From NCBI GenBank assembly GCA_018058425.1, contig JAGOZX010000008.1, positions 1 to 61,168 of the forward strand: a stretch of DNA of 61,168 nucleotides, read 5' to 3'. Position numbers and translations under genes: made by a program. Below the pieces are notes generated by a model. It had not been told where the DNA came from. It was given only the letters and a program-made list of their open reading frames with translations, and ran no database searches. The DNA is from Sebaldella sp. Its GTDB lineage: Bacteria > Fusobacteriota > Fusobacteriia > Fusobacteriales > Leptotrichiaceae. Shown piece by piece: positions 17,468 through 26,800 of this stretch (positions are counted from its first letter, which is position 1; every line of letters begins with the position of its first letter).

Positions 17468-17496
17468 ATGTTATCAGAGGAAATTATTTTTGTCAA
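17468..17496 (-). promoter_or_regulatory. Consensus promoter of the transglutaminase-like gene
   Basis: On the minus strand TTGACA (17496-17491), a 17-bp spacer and TAACAT (17473-17468). It lies about 45 bp before the start codon. Confidence 0.7.
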
Positions 17497-17920
17497 TTTT
17501 TTTATTTTTAAAACTAAGGTTATTTAGTGTAATGGATTTGCTAAAGCAATGATGAAGAGATATCGTAATTTGTGATATTAGCCAAAATTACTAAAATATA
17601 TCTTTATTTAAAGATATCATAAAGATTAAAGTTATTTTGGGATATTTTAATTTTATTTTTATTTATTTGAGTTTGTAATTATTCTTTTTCCAGTATTGAA
17701 ATAAAATTTATTGTATTTATTCTATAGTTGATATTTTTTTATTTGGATATTTAAATTTTATAAAGAATAAAAGTTATATTATCATATATATATTTAATTT
17801 CATCATATATTTTTTAATTAAATTATTATTTGTCACTTTAAATATTGATATATATCAACAAAATTTTTATATGTAAAGTCATAAAATTATATAACATAAG
17901 TTAATTTTAAAAAATAATAG
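17497..17920. other. AT-rich intergenic region
   Basis: No gene is seen. ATATCTTTATTTAAAGATAT at 17598-17617 is a perfect 20-bp palindrome far from either promoter; its role is unknown. Confidence 0.5.
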
Positions 17921-17984
17921 TTGACTTTTATTTCACTAATATGTTATTTTTAGGTATAACTAAAAATAAAATAGACTACCCTAA
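17921..17984 (+). promoter_or_regulatory. tro operon promoter with DtxR-family box
   Basis: TTGACT (17921-17926) and TATTTT (17945-17950, 18-bp spacing) form a plausible promoter. Downstream, ATAAAATAGACTACCCTAA (17966-17984) matches the DtxR consensus at 13 of 19 positions, and its right arm overlaps the AAGGAG of the regulator gene. A further inverted repeat, TTTTTAG/CTAAAAA (17947-17966), abuts it. Binding by the encoded regulator would autoregulate the operon. Confidence 0.6.
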
Positions 17985-17993
17985 GGAGATGGA

Positions 17994-18647
17994 ATGACAA
18001 AAAGTATAGAAGATTATTTGAAAGGGATTTATTCTCTAAAAGAAAGTAAAAACTTGTCTAATAAGAGTTTAGCTGAATATTTAAGAGTTTCCCCAGCTTC
18101 TGTTAGTGAAATGATGAAAAAATTGGTTAAAGAAGGGTATATAACGGGTAAGAATAAAGATGTTATTTTAACAGAAAAAGGAAATAAACTGGCTTTGGAA
18201 ATTATAAGAAAACATAGGATCTGGGAAGTTTTCCTTGTTCAAGTATTACATTTTAAAAGAGATGAAATGCATGAAGAAGCAGAAAAATTAGAACATGCAA
18301 CAAGTATAAAGCTGTTAAAGAAATTAGAAAAATTTTTAGGTTATCCTAAAAAGTGTCCTCATGGAAGACCTATAATATATGAAGATGGATATTTAAATCT
18401 AGAGAATATTGAAAAATTATCAGATTTAGAAGAGAATGATAAGATAGTAATATTTAAAATAGCGCCTGAAAAAGAATTAGAAAATTACTTAAATACTTTA
18501 AATATTCATACGGAAAATTCTTATGAGATAAAAAAAATAGACCCATTTAATGGACCTATTTATCTAGAAAATGATAGTAAAGAAGTGGTGGTTGTAGCAC
18601 TAGAAGCTGCAAAATTAATTGAAGTATATAAAATTAGAACGGAGTAG
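17994..18647 (+). CDS. DtxR/MntR/TroR-family metal-dependent repressor
   Basis: A 217-residue regulator, first gene of a metal-importer operon. Residues 1-60 are the winged helix (SIEDYLKGIYSLKE, then VSPASVSEMMKKLVKEGYI). Residues 75-125 are the metal-binding dimerisation domain (HRIWEVFL, then HEEAEKLEH). Residues about 145-217 resemble an SH3/FeoA-like domain. Ligand positions: Asp7 matches MntR Asp8; His79 is kept; the Glu of AEKLEH fits MntR Glu99 rather than DtxR Cys102; Glu and His of LEH are kept. Position 10 is Lys where MntR has Glu11, so one ligand is missing. This favours manganese or iron sensing. The long form resembles DtxR, IdeR and Treponema TroR rather than short Bacillus MntR. 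Start ATG follows AAGGAG, which overlaps its own operator. Confidence 0.9.
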   Translation: MTKSIEDYLKGIYSLKESKNLSNKSLAEYLRVSPASVSEMMKKLVKEGYITGKNKDVILTEKGNKLALEIIRKHRIWEVFLVQVLHFKRDEMHEEAEKLEHATSIKLLKKLEKFLGYPKKCPHGRPIIYEDGYLNLENIEKLSDLEENDKIVIFKIAPEKELENYLNTLNIHTENSYEIKKIDPFNGPIYLENDSKEVVVVALEAAKLIEVYKIRTE

Positions 18648-18656
18648 TGGTGTTTT

Positions 18657-19592
18657 ATGAGAAAAAGTATTAGATTAGCGAGTTTTATTTTAGAATTTAT
18701 TATTTGTTTGTTTTTAGTGGTTTCTTGTGGTACTTCTAAAAATATAGAAGTAAAAAATGATAAAATAAAAGTTACAACAACAACAACAATGTTAAAAGAT
18801 TTAATTCAAACTATTGGTGGAGATAAAGTTGAAGTGATAAATTTAATGGGAGAAGGAGTAGATCCACATTTATATAATGCAAGTGCAGGAGATATTGGAA
18901 AGCTAAGTAATTCTGATATTATTGTATATGGAGGACTACACTTAGAAGGAAAAATGGGTGATATTTTAGGAAAATTAGAGAGCACTGGTAAGGAGACATT
19001 AAATGTAGGAGATAGTCTACCTAAAGACCTTATAATACTTCAGGAAGAAAGTACTCCTGATCCTCATGTTTGGTTTGATACTAATTTATGGGCTTTAGAA
19101 GCAGAAATTGTTGCTGATAAGCTGTCAAAGATGGATGAAAAAAATAGAGATTACTATATGTCAAATTTAGAAAAATATAAAAAAGAACTAAAAGAGCTGA
19201 CTATTTATGTGGAACAAAGAATAAATGAAATTCCAGAATCTAGCAGAGTCCTAGTTACAGCACATGATGCATTTGGTTATTTTGGAAGACAATTTAATCT
19301 CGAAGTAAAGTCTATTCAGGGTGTAAGTACTGATTCAGAGGCAGGTACAAGGGATATAAGTGAATTAGCAGACTTTATAGTAAAAAGAGATATAAAGGCA
19401 GTTTTTGTGGAGTCTTCTGTGCCTAAAAGAACTATTGAGTCATTGCAGGAAGCAGTAAGAGAAAGAGGGAAGGAACTAAAAATCGGAGGAGAGCTTTATT
19501 CAGATTCTTTAGGGGATGAAAAAAATAATACAGAAACTTATATAAAAACAGTTAAGAGAAATGTGGATATAATAGTAGATGCTTTAAAATAA
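18657..19592 (+). CDS. Mn/Zn/Fe ABC importer substrate-binding lipoprotein (TroA-like)
   Basis: A 311-residue lipoprotein that captures a divalent metal outside the inner membrane. The signal is long and ends in a lipobox at VVSC (Cys24). Cluster 9 (A-I) metal ligands can be placed: His in GVDPHLY, His in DPHVWFDTNLW, His in VTAHDAFGYF, and an acidic residue in ELYSDSLG. A His at the third site matches Treponema TroA rather than the Mn-specific PsaA/MntA type, which has Glu, so Zn or broad specificity is possible. The spacing to the regulator is 9 bp and the ribosome binding site is weak (GGAG about 12 bases before ATG). It works with the following ATPase and two permeases. Confidence 0.93.
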   Translation: MRKSIRLASFILEFIICLFLVVSCGTSKNIEVKNDKIKVTTTTTMLKDLIQTIGGDKVEVINLMGEGVDPHLYNASAGDIGKLSNSDIIVYGGLHLEGKMGDILGKLESTGKETLNVGDSLPKDLIILQEESTPDPHVWFDTNLWALEAEIVADKLSKMDEKNRDYYMSNLEKYKKELKELTIYVEQRINEIPESSRVLVTAHDAFGYFGRQFNLEVKSIQGVSTDSEAGTRDISELADFIVKRDIKAVFVESSVPKRTIESLQEAVRERGKELKIGGELYSDSLGDEKNNTETYIKTVKRNVDIIVDALK

Positions 19593-19618
19593 GATGTGTG
19601 AAACAAGGAGTGATTTTG

Positions 19619-20359
19619 ATGAATGATGAAGCAGTAATTAAAATAAATGATTTAACGGTAGCGTATGAGGGAAATCCAGCATTATGGAATATAAACTTAA
19701 ATATAAAAAAAGGTGTTTTAATGGCAGTGGTTGGTCCTAATGGTGCTGGTAAATCAACGCTAATTAAAGCAATTCTAAATTTAATAAAACCAGTTACTGG
19801 AAACATAACTTTTTATGGGAAAAGTTATAAAAGTCAAAGAAATAAAATAGCCTATGTACCTCAAAGAGGAAGTGTCGATTGGGACTTTCCAACTACAACT
19901 TTAGATGTTGTAGAAATGGGGAGATACGGTAAAATAGGATGGATTAAAAGAGTTAGTCAAAAAGAAAGGATGCTTGCTAGAGAGGCTATAAAAAAAGTGG
20001 AGATGGAAGGATTTGAAAATAGACAGATAAGTCAACTATCAGGTGGGCAGCAACAGAGAGTATTTTTAGCCAGAGCCTTAGTACAGGATGCTGATATATA
20101 TTTTATGGACGAACCATTTCAAGGAGTGGATAGTAAAACAGAAAAGTCTATTATAAATATCCTAAAAAAACTAAGAGATGATGGGAAAACAGTAATAGTT
20201 GTACATCATGACCTTCATACTGTTGAAGAATATTTTGACTATATTACATTTATAAATGTTTCTATTATTTCCACAGGAAAAGTTCAAGAGGAGTTTACTA
20301 AAATGAACATAGAAAAAACTTATAAGGCACATACATTTATAGAACAAAGGGAGGTTTGA
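19619..20359 (+). CDS. Metal ABC importer ATP-binding protein (TroB-like)
   Basis: A 246-residue ATPase that energises the metal importer. Walker A GPNGAGKST, Q-loop region (YVPQRGSVDWDFP), signature LSGGQQQR, Walker B DIYFMDEPF and H-loop VVHHD are all present. The VPQRxxVDWDFP stretch is typical of manganese/zinc importer ATPases. I choose the ATG at 19619 because AAGGAG ends nine bases before it; an in-frame GTG at 19598 has no site. The stop is one base before the next start, so translation is probably coupled. Confidence 0.94.
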   Translation: MNDEAVIKINDLTVAYEGNPALWNINLNIKKGVLMAVVGPNGAGKSTLIKAILNLIKPVTGNITFYGKSYKSQRNKIAYVPQRGSVDWDFPTTTLDVVEMGRYGKIGWIKRVSQKERMLAREAIKKVEMEGFENRQISQLSGGQQQRVFLARALVQDADIYFMDEPFQGVDSKTEKSIINILKKLRDDGKTVIVVHHDLHTVEEYFDYITFINVSIISTGKVQEEFTKMNIEKTYKAHTFIEQREV

Positions 20360-20360
20360 T

Positions 20361-21287
20361 TTGGAAAATATACTTTTTTTATTAAATGACCATACATTTA
20401 GGGTAGTGGCGATTGGATGCTCAATTTTAGGGATTTGTTATGGAGTAATAGGCAGTTTTGCTTTTTTGAGAAAACAAAGTCTTTTAGGAGACGCTATTGC
20501 ACATGCATCACTTCCTGGTGTATGTATATCATTTTTACTAACAAACTCTAAGAATACTGAAGTTTTATTATTTGGGGCCCTAATAACAGGAATTATATGT
20601 ATTTGGCTGATTCAACTTATACAAACCTATACTAAAATAAAGTTTGATAGTATTCTGGCCTTTATTTTATCTGTTTTTTTTGGTTTAGGATTAGTATTAT
20701 TATCTTATTTAAATAAACTTCCTGGTGCTAATAAAGCAGGACTAAATAAGTTTATTTTTGGACAAGCTTCAACTCTTTTAATAAGAGATGTTTTGGTTAT
20801 TTCTTGTATTTCTGCAATGATTATAATATTGATAGCTGTGTTTTGGAAAGAGTTCAAGGTTTTGTCATTTGACCCAGACTATGCAGAAATTATTGGAGTT
20901 TCTGTACGTGGTTTTGGAACATTTCTATCTATGTTAACAGTAATTTGTATAATAATAGGAATACAAACAATTGGTGTAATTTTAGTAAGTGCTATGCTGA
21001 TTTCTCCAGCAGCAGCAGCAAGGCAATGGACTCAAAAATTATCAGTTATGGTAATATTAGCAGGTCTCTTAGGAGGGGTATCAAGTATATTAGGTACAGT
21101 AATAAGTTCAAGCTTTGTAAAGCTGCCTACTGGTCCAGTTATCGCTGTTATAGCATCTTTATTTGTATTTGCCAGCATCTTATTTTCTCCAGTAAGAGGT
21201 ATAATTTTTAAAGCCTTATCACATAGAAAAAGAAAAAAGCAATTGAAAAAATACATAGAGGAGGGGAGTTATGAGTATAAATATTGA
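20361..21287 (+). CDS. Metal ABC importer permease (TroC-like)
   Basis: A 308-residue inner-membrane permease of the ABC-3 family with about eight or nine hydrophobic segments. The family features LLGDAIAHASLPGV near residue 40 and GVILVSAMLISPAAAARQW near 210-230 are clear. The start is TTG at 20361, with AGGGAGG six bases before it. It ends in a Lys/Arg-rich cytoplasmic tail. The gene overlaps the next by 17 bp. It forms a heterodimeric channel with the following permease. Confidence 0.93.
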   Translation: MENILFLLNDHTFRVVAIGCSILGICYGVIGSFAFLRKQSLLGDAIAHASLPGVCISFLLTNSKNTEVLLFGALITGIICIWLIQLIQTYTKIKFDSILAFILSVFFGLGLVLLSYLNKLPGANKAGLNKFIFGQASTLLIRDVLVISCISAMIIILIAVFWKEFKVLSFDPDYAEIIGVSVRGFGTFLSMLTVICIIIGIQTIGVILVSAMLISPAAAARQWTQKLSVMVILAGLLGGVSSILGTVISSSFVKLPTGPVIAVIASLFVFASILFSPVRGIIFKALSHRKRKKQLKKYIEEGSYEYKY

Positions 21288-22368
21288 AATTTTACTTACA
21301 GCGATTATGGTTTCTAGTGCCTGTGCATTACTAGGAGTTTTCTTAGTATTAAAAAGTATGGCTATGGTTTCAGATGCGATAACACACACAATTCTTTTGG
21401 GAATAGTAATAGGATTTTTTATAGTTCATGATTTAAACTCTCCTTTTTTAATTTTAGGAGCATCTATAATTGGCGTACTAACAGTTTATCTAATAGATAT
21501 GCTGATTTTAACCAAGTTGGTAAAAGAAGATTCGGCTATTGGAATTATTTTTCCATTCTTATTTAGTATAGCTGTTATTCTTATATCAAAGTTTTTGGGA
21601 AATGTACATTTAGATATTGACGCTGTTTTATTGGGTGAATTAGCATTTATTCCATTTGATAGAATAACTTTATTTGGAAATAGTATTCCCAAAGGATTAC
21701 TATCAACTTTTATTATATTATTAATAAATTTAAGCTTTGTAACTATATTTTTTAAAGAATTAAAACTTACTACTTTTGATAAGGCTTTAGCTGCAACTTT
21801 AGGATTTTTTCCTATTGTTTTAAATTATATTTTTATAACTTTGGTTTCTGTTACAGTTTTAGGATCTTTTGAAGCAGTAGGCTCGATTTTAGTTGTAGCT
21901 TTTATGATAGGGCCTGCAATTACAGCTTATTTGCTTACTGATAGATTACATTTGATGATTTTACTTAGCATTTTTATTGGTATTATATCATCAGTTTTAG
22001 GTTTTTATATATCAATCTATCTGGATATATCTATAGCTGGAACTATAGCTGTTACTATTGGTTTTATCTTTTTAATTATTCTATTTTTCTCTCCTAAAAA
22101 AGGGATACTGGTAAATATTGGAAGAAAAAAGAAAAGAGTATCAAAATTTGCAGTTATTTCAATATTACTCTATGTGTATAATAATGGAAATATAAATGAA
22201 GAAAAAGAGTGTAATATAAATACTATTGAAGGTAAATTGGGCTGGAAGAAAGGTTTCTTTGGTTATATTATTGATATTATTATTAATAATCAGTATGTGT
22301 ATATTGAAAATAATACATTGAAGATAACTAAAAGAGGAGTCGAGTATTTGGAACTTTTAGATGCTTAG
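21271..22368 (+). CDS. Metal ABC importer permease with C-terminal winged-helix-like extension (TroD-like)
   Basis: A 365-residue ABC-3 permease. Residues 1-285 carry the membrane segments and the family motifs SMAMVSDAITHTILLG and GSILVVAFMIGPAITAYLL. Residues about 287-365 form a soluble tail (KFAVISILLYVYNNGN, then LKITKRGVEYLELL) that resembles a winged helix. Extended TroD-type permeases of similar length exist in spirochaetes, so the tail may be an ancestral feature. Its role, perhaps metal or regulator sensing, is unknown. GAGGGGAG precedes ATG inside the upstream gene. Last gene of the five-gene operon. Confidence 0.92.
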   Translation: MSINIEILLTAIMVSSACALLGVFLVLKSMAMVSDAITHTILLGIVIGFFIVHDLNSPFLILGASIIGVLTVYLIDMLILTKLVKEDSAIGIIFPFLFSIAVILISKFLGNVHLDIDAVLLGELAFIPFDRITLFGNSIPKGLLSTFIILLINLSFVTIFFKELKLTTFDKALAATLGFFPIVLNYIFITLVSVTVLGSFEAVGSILVVAFMIGPAITAYLLTDRLHLMILLSIFIGIISSVLGFYISIYLDISIAGTIAVTIGFIFLIILFFSPKKGILVNIGRKKKRVSKFAVISILLYVYNNGNINEEKECNINTIEGKLGWKKGFFGYIIDIIINNQYVYIENNTLKITKRGVEYLELLDA

Positions 22369-22440
22369 CTTTGGATAAAAAAAGGAATACTTTTATATGA
22401 CGACCTAGAATACAGTATTGTGATGAAAAGTTATAAGAGA

Positions 22441-22490
22441 CAATTCTCTGCTAAATTATTAATAATCTAACAGAGAATTGAAATTTATTT
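22441..22490 (+). terminator. Terminator of the tro operon
   Basis: CAATTCTCTG (22441-22450) and CAGAGAATTG (22471-22480) form a perfect 10-bp stem, followed by AAATTTATTTTAATTTTT. It sits between convergent genes. Confidence 0.75.
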
Positions 22491-22496
22491 TAATTT

Positions 22497-23027
22497 TTAT
22501 ATGTTTTTTACGAAGTCAATGTAATTTACTGCACTATTATCAAGCTTCATATCAGTTAGTTCGTGCTCTGCACCATAGAAAGTTGTAAATCCCTTGTAAA
22601 TAGAACTTGTATATTGGAAGGTAAGTTTGAATGGAAGTAATACCTGTTCTAATGTAGCTGTGTATCTTCCATCTATTGAATAATCATCTTTTTCATTCCC
22701 GCCTGCACTTACTGCTAATGCGACTTTTTTATTTGTCATTTTTTCACCTTCTGGACCATAAGCCCAACCCTGAGTTAATACTACATCGAGCCATTTTTTC
22801 ATAAGTGGTGGAGAGTTAAACCAATATATGGGAAATTGTAATATTAAACTGTCGTGTGACTCTACCAACGCTTGTTCTCTTTTTAGATCTATATTTTCAT
22901 CAGGATATACTTCATATAATTTGTGTATTGTAAATTTTTCCTTCTCTTTTTCTAATTCTTTAAGCCATCTTTTATTAACTACAGAGTTCTCCATATTTGG
23001 GTGTGCAATAATAACTAATGTTTTCAT
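22497..23027 (-). CDS. NAD(P)H:quinone-type flavodoxin-fold oxidoreductase
   Basis: A 176-residue soluble flavoenzyme of the NQO/KefF/YwrO family, which reduces quinones and other electrophiles with two electrons from NAD(P)H using FMN or FAD. Evidence: N-terminal KTLVIIAHPNMENSVVNK, central DSLILQFPIYWFNSPPLMKKWLDVVLTQGWAYG, and AVSAGGNEKDDYS around residue 110. The length fits small YwrO/general-stress-protein-14 relatives. AGGTTTATT precedes ATG weakly on the minus strand. It is divergent from an HxlR-type regulator with a palindrome near its transcription start, as in electrophile-responsive quinone reductase/azoreductase units controlled by YodB in Bacillus. The physiological substrate is inferred. 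Confidence 0.9.
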   Translation of the reverse strand: MKTLVIIAHPNMENSVVNKRWLKELEKEKEKFTIHKLYEVYPDENIDLKREQALVESHDSLILQFPIYWFNSPPLMKKWLDVVLTQGWAYGPEGEKMTNKKVALAVSAGGNEKDDYSIDGRYTATLEQVLLPFKLTFQYTSSIYKGFTTFYGAEHELTDMKLDNSAVNYIDFVKNI

Positions 23028-23049
23028 AATAAACCTCCATTTATTTTTA

Positions 23050-23120
23050 TTTGTAGACTACAAAATAATTATATGTTATATTATAAAAATAAGCAAGTAC
23101 TAACAAAAAAGTTAGATACT
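23050..23120. promoter_or_regulatory. Divergent promoter region with HxlR-type operators
   Basis: For the minus-strand reductase: -35 TTGCTT (23096-23091), 17 bp, -10 TATAAT (23073-23068). Just downstream lies TTTGTAGACTACAAA (23050-23064), a perfect 7+1+7 palindrome. A second interrupted repeat, AGTACTAAC/GTTAGATACT (23096-23120), overlaps the -35 and lies before the regulator gene. Both are good operator candidates for the neighbouring HxlR-type protein. Confidence 0.6.
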
Positions 23121-23140
23121 ATACAAAAGGAGAGTGTAAG

Positions 23141-23494
23141 ATGAATGACAGATATTGTAGTAGAAATGGAGTAGACCTTAAAGATACAGGTTTTGGGTAT
23201 ACTCTTTCAATATTGGGTGGAAAGTATAAAATGATTATCATGTATTGGTTATTAGATTATAAAATAATCAGATACAATGAGTTAAAACGTTGTATTGGTA
23301 CAATATCTTTTAAAACATTAAGCAGCTCTCTTAAGGAGCTGGAACATGATAAGCTAATAATTCGTAAAGAATATCCTCAAATTCCTCCAAAAGTGGAATA
23401 TAGCTTATCAGAAAGAGGGAAATCTTTGATTCCAATTTTAAATATGATGTGTGATTGGGGATATGAAAATAGAGGAGGAGAAATAAAAGATTAA
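23141..23494 (+). CDS. HxlR/YodB-family redox-responsive regulator
   Basis: A 117-residue winged-helix regulator. The HxlR core is clear: GFGYTLSILGGKYKMIIMYWLL, then YNELKRCIGTISFKTLSSSLKELE, then the wing KVEYSLSERGKSLIPIL. Cys6, Cys51 and Cys104 are present. Cys6 near the N-terminus and a Cys near residue 100 match the redox pair of Bacillus YodB, which senses diamide and quinones by disulfide or adduct formation. AAAGGAGAG precedes ATG. It is divergent from a quinone-type reductase and probably represses it until oxidised. The sensing mechanism is inferred from cysteine placement. Confidence 0.9.
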   Translation: MNDRYCSRNGVDLKDTGFGYTLSILGGKYKMIIMYWLLDYKIIRYNELKRCIGTISFKTLSSSLKELEHDKLIIRKEYPQIPPKVEYSLSERGKSLIPILNMMCDWGYENRGGEIKD

Positions 23495-23514
23495 TTATAT
23501 ATAACGTTGAGAAT

Positions 23515-23570
23515 AAAAAATGAGCTTGGTAAATTTCCTATAATGGTTATTTATATGCTCATTTTTTATT
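23515..23570 (+). terminator. Terminator after the HxlR-type gene
   Basis: AAAAAATGAGC (23515-23525) pairs with GCTCATTTTTT (23557-23567) across a 31-nt loop. The remaining 264 bp up to the next start codon are AT-rich with no gene. Confidence 0.7.
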
Positions 23571-23834
23571 TTAATATATATTGAGTTATTAGATATATAA
23601 ATTGTCAGGCTAAAATAAATTGAAAAAGAAATTTGTATATGATAATATGGATGTAAGTAATAAATTCAAATTATTGGTTAAAAAATAGTCATGATTCTTA
23701 TAGCTATTTTTATCGAATTAAAAAATGTTAACAATTTTAATTTTAAAGGAGTTTTATTAACTTCCAAAAGCCTAGTAAATATAAATTAATATGCTTTAAA
23801 ATAAAAATATTGATAACAAAATAAGGAGAGAACT

Positions 23835-26800
23835 ATGAAAAAAAATTATTGATGTCACTTATGGCTTTAAATGCAGTAATAGTTTCACAAGTAAATGCAG
23901 AAAGTATGGATCAGTCAAAGTACGATAAACTTTATGAGAAAATGACAAAAAATATTAATACGGGTAAGTCAAATGATGATAACTATAAATTAATAGAAAA
24001 TGTACTGAAAAAAAGAAATAAAGAGTTGAAAGATTTATATTTACAAAGTGAATATGTAGTAAAACCAGAATTTCTAGAATGGCTAGTATCATTTAGCGGT
24101 TTTTATACTGAGAAAAATTTAGGAGACAATACTTCTAATAACGCAAAGTATCGTTCTGAGGTAGATGGTTATTTTGATCTAAATGGACACTTTGTATCCA
24201 CAGGTGGTGGAAAAGATGGAGTTAATGGAAAACCATATGCTGATTTACAGAAAATAAAGAGTATAACTATAGGTGCGAGTATACCAGAAATAAATATAGC
24301 TAGAGAGCCAATAGCAATTAATGCTGGAGAAATAACACCTGTTTCAGTTACTCCAAGTATTATTCAGGTCGAAAAGCCAGAATTAGATATTATTCTTGCT
24401 AAAATAGGAGGTATTGAAATACCAACTGCTCCAGTTCCACCAAGTGGATTAGGAAGTTCAGGAGTTATAATAAATCCTAATCAATTATTTATTAATAATC
24501 CTTTATTTTCAAGTGGAGTTGGAACAATTGCAGGAGGGACATATAGTATAACTGGAACTCCTAATGATGGACTTTATCAATTTACTACTAATAATGAAGC
24601 TTTAAACTTCACAGGGAATATTTCTGTAGATGGAAGTAGTGGAGTAATTACAAGTAATGCAGGATCTAGTATAATAACAGGAGCTTCTATAATAAATGAT
24701 GCGAATATGACAGTTAAGTCTACAGGCGTACAAGGATTTCACTCTAATAGTAGCCTACCAGGATACTTGAAATTCACTAATAATAATATTATTGATATAG
24801 AGTATCAATCAACTGCAACTCCTACACAAAGTTTGTTTTTTTATGGAAATATTGATTTAGTGAATAATGGAACTATTAATTTTCTTAATAGCGAAAATGT
24901 AGGTAGTTTTGGCACTACAAAGGTACTTTATTCAATGTGGAACTCATCTCCAAGTGATCCAAACCCTCTTCGTATAGAGAATAATGGAACAATCAGTGTA
25001 ACGGGAAATTCAGTACTCTTATATTCAGCTACTATAATGGCACATCATTATGGACATTTGCTATCTACAAGTTTAGGACAGCATACAGTTATAAATAATG
25101 GAACCATTAATTTAGAAAATGCATTAGGGTATTTACAAGATTGGTCTACTGGGATTTATGATGCTTCTGGTGGTGGAATAATGAATGTCAATACTAATGC
25201 TGTGGGAATAGAACTCACTTTAAGTGGTTCAGCAGAACCAATTTATAATCAGTCATCATTAAAAGTGGGGACAATAAATGTAAATGGAGATAATAATTTA
25301 TCAGGGAATTATAGTAAGGCTATTAATATGACTTTAAATGCTTATCCAACTATGACTGTAAATATTTCAGATGGCACAATAAACTTAAAAAGTAATTCTA
25401 TGGGGATTATAACTGACTCGAGTTCACAGCAGAAAATAAATAACTCAGCCGCAATTAATATTACTGGAGGGAATTCATATGGAATTATTTCTTACGGATC
25501 AGCTTCTAGTTTAGCTCAAATAAATAATTCAGGAGATATATCAGTAAATGTAAATGGATCATCAACTCTTAGTGCTGGTATTTATCACCAGACAATAACT
25601 CCTTTTACAAATACAGGAAATATATCAGTAGTTTCCACAGGAATAAATTCAAATGGACTAGCTGGGATATTGTTAACTAATGGTGCGGAATTCACAAATG
25701 ATTGAACAGGTGGAAAAATAATAAGTGCAGATGGAGCAAAAGCAACAGGAATATTTGCTAATTCAAATATTACAAATAATATAAAAAACACTAAAATAGA
25801 ATCTAAAAATGGAGGAATAGGTGTATTTTCTTATAATGGCTCAGAGGTAAAGTTAGATAATATTACAGGTGAAGCATCATCAGGGGGAGTATTATTTTAT
25901 GCAGCAGACTCACCAATAGTATCTAAAATAACTTTTTCTACTTCATCTACAGCAAATATTAAAAGTGGTGGAATAGGGTTCTATTTAGATGGTCCATTGA
26001 GTTCACTAGCGAATTATTATGCTAATTTAAGTAACTTAACCCTAAAAATGGATAATAATTCAGCAATATTTTTACTAAATAATCCTGGGACTTATTCAAT
26101 AGGTGTTTTACCGACAGCTTCTGGATTAGGCCTTAATATAGATCCAACATCAGGAGACTATAGTGATGTTGTAATAAATCGTGGAACAATAAATATTGAT
26201 AATGTTTCTGGAAACACAGCTTTTAATTTAGATAATCCTAGTGATGCACTAAATAAGAATCAGTTTTATTCATCAAATTTAAACTTAGTAAGTGGAAGTT
26301 CTATTACAGGAACTGATACTGGTCAACAGGCAATGGCTCAAGGATCATATACAGGAGCTTTAAGCAATGCTGATGTGACATTAAACAATAATGGAAGTAT
26401 AAACTTAAGCGGAAGTGATTCACTAGGTATGTATACAAACTATGGAACTATTAATAATAACACATCATTAAATGTAACTGGTGACAGAAGTGTAGCTATA
26501 TATGCTGAAAATGGAACAAATGCCCAGAATTTAGGAAGCATAACTATTGGTAATAAGGGTGCTGGAATATACGCTATTTCCAGTCAAGACTTATTAGGTT
26601 CTTCTGGTTTTGGAGATTCGGGAGTTATTGTAAAAAATTCTGGAACTATAACGTCAATTGGAGGAAGCGGTTCAATAGGAATTTATGCTGATAATAATGC
26701 AGGAGTAGCATCGCCAGCTAGTTTAGACTTAGCTACTGGAGTTATTAATCTAGGAGCAAGTGATAAAGCTGTTGGGGTTTATGCGAATCAAATGAATATC

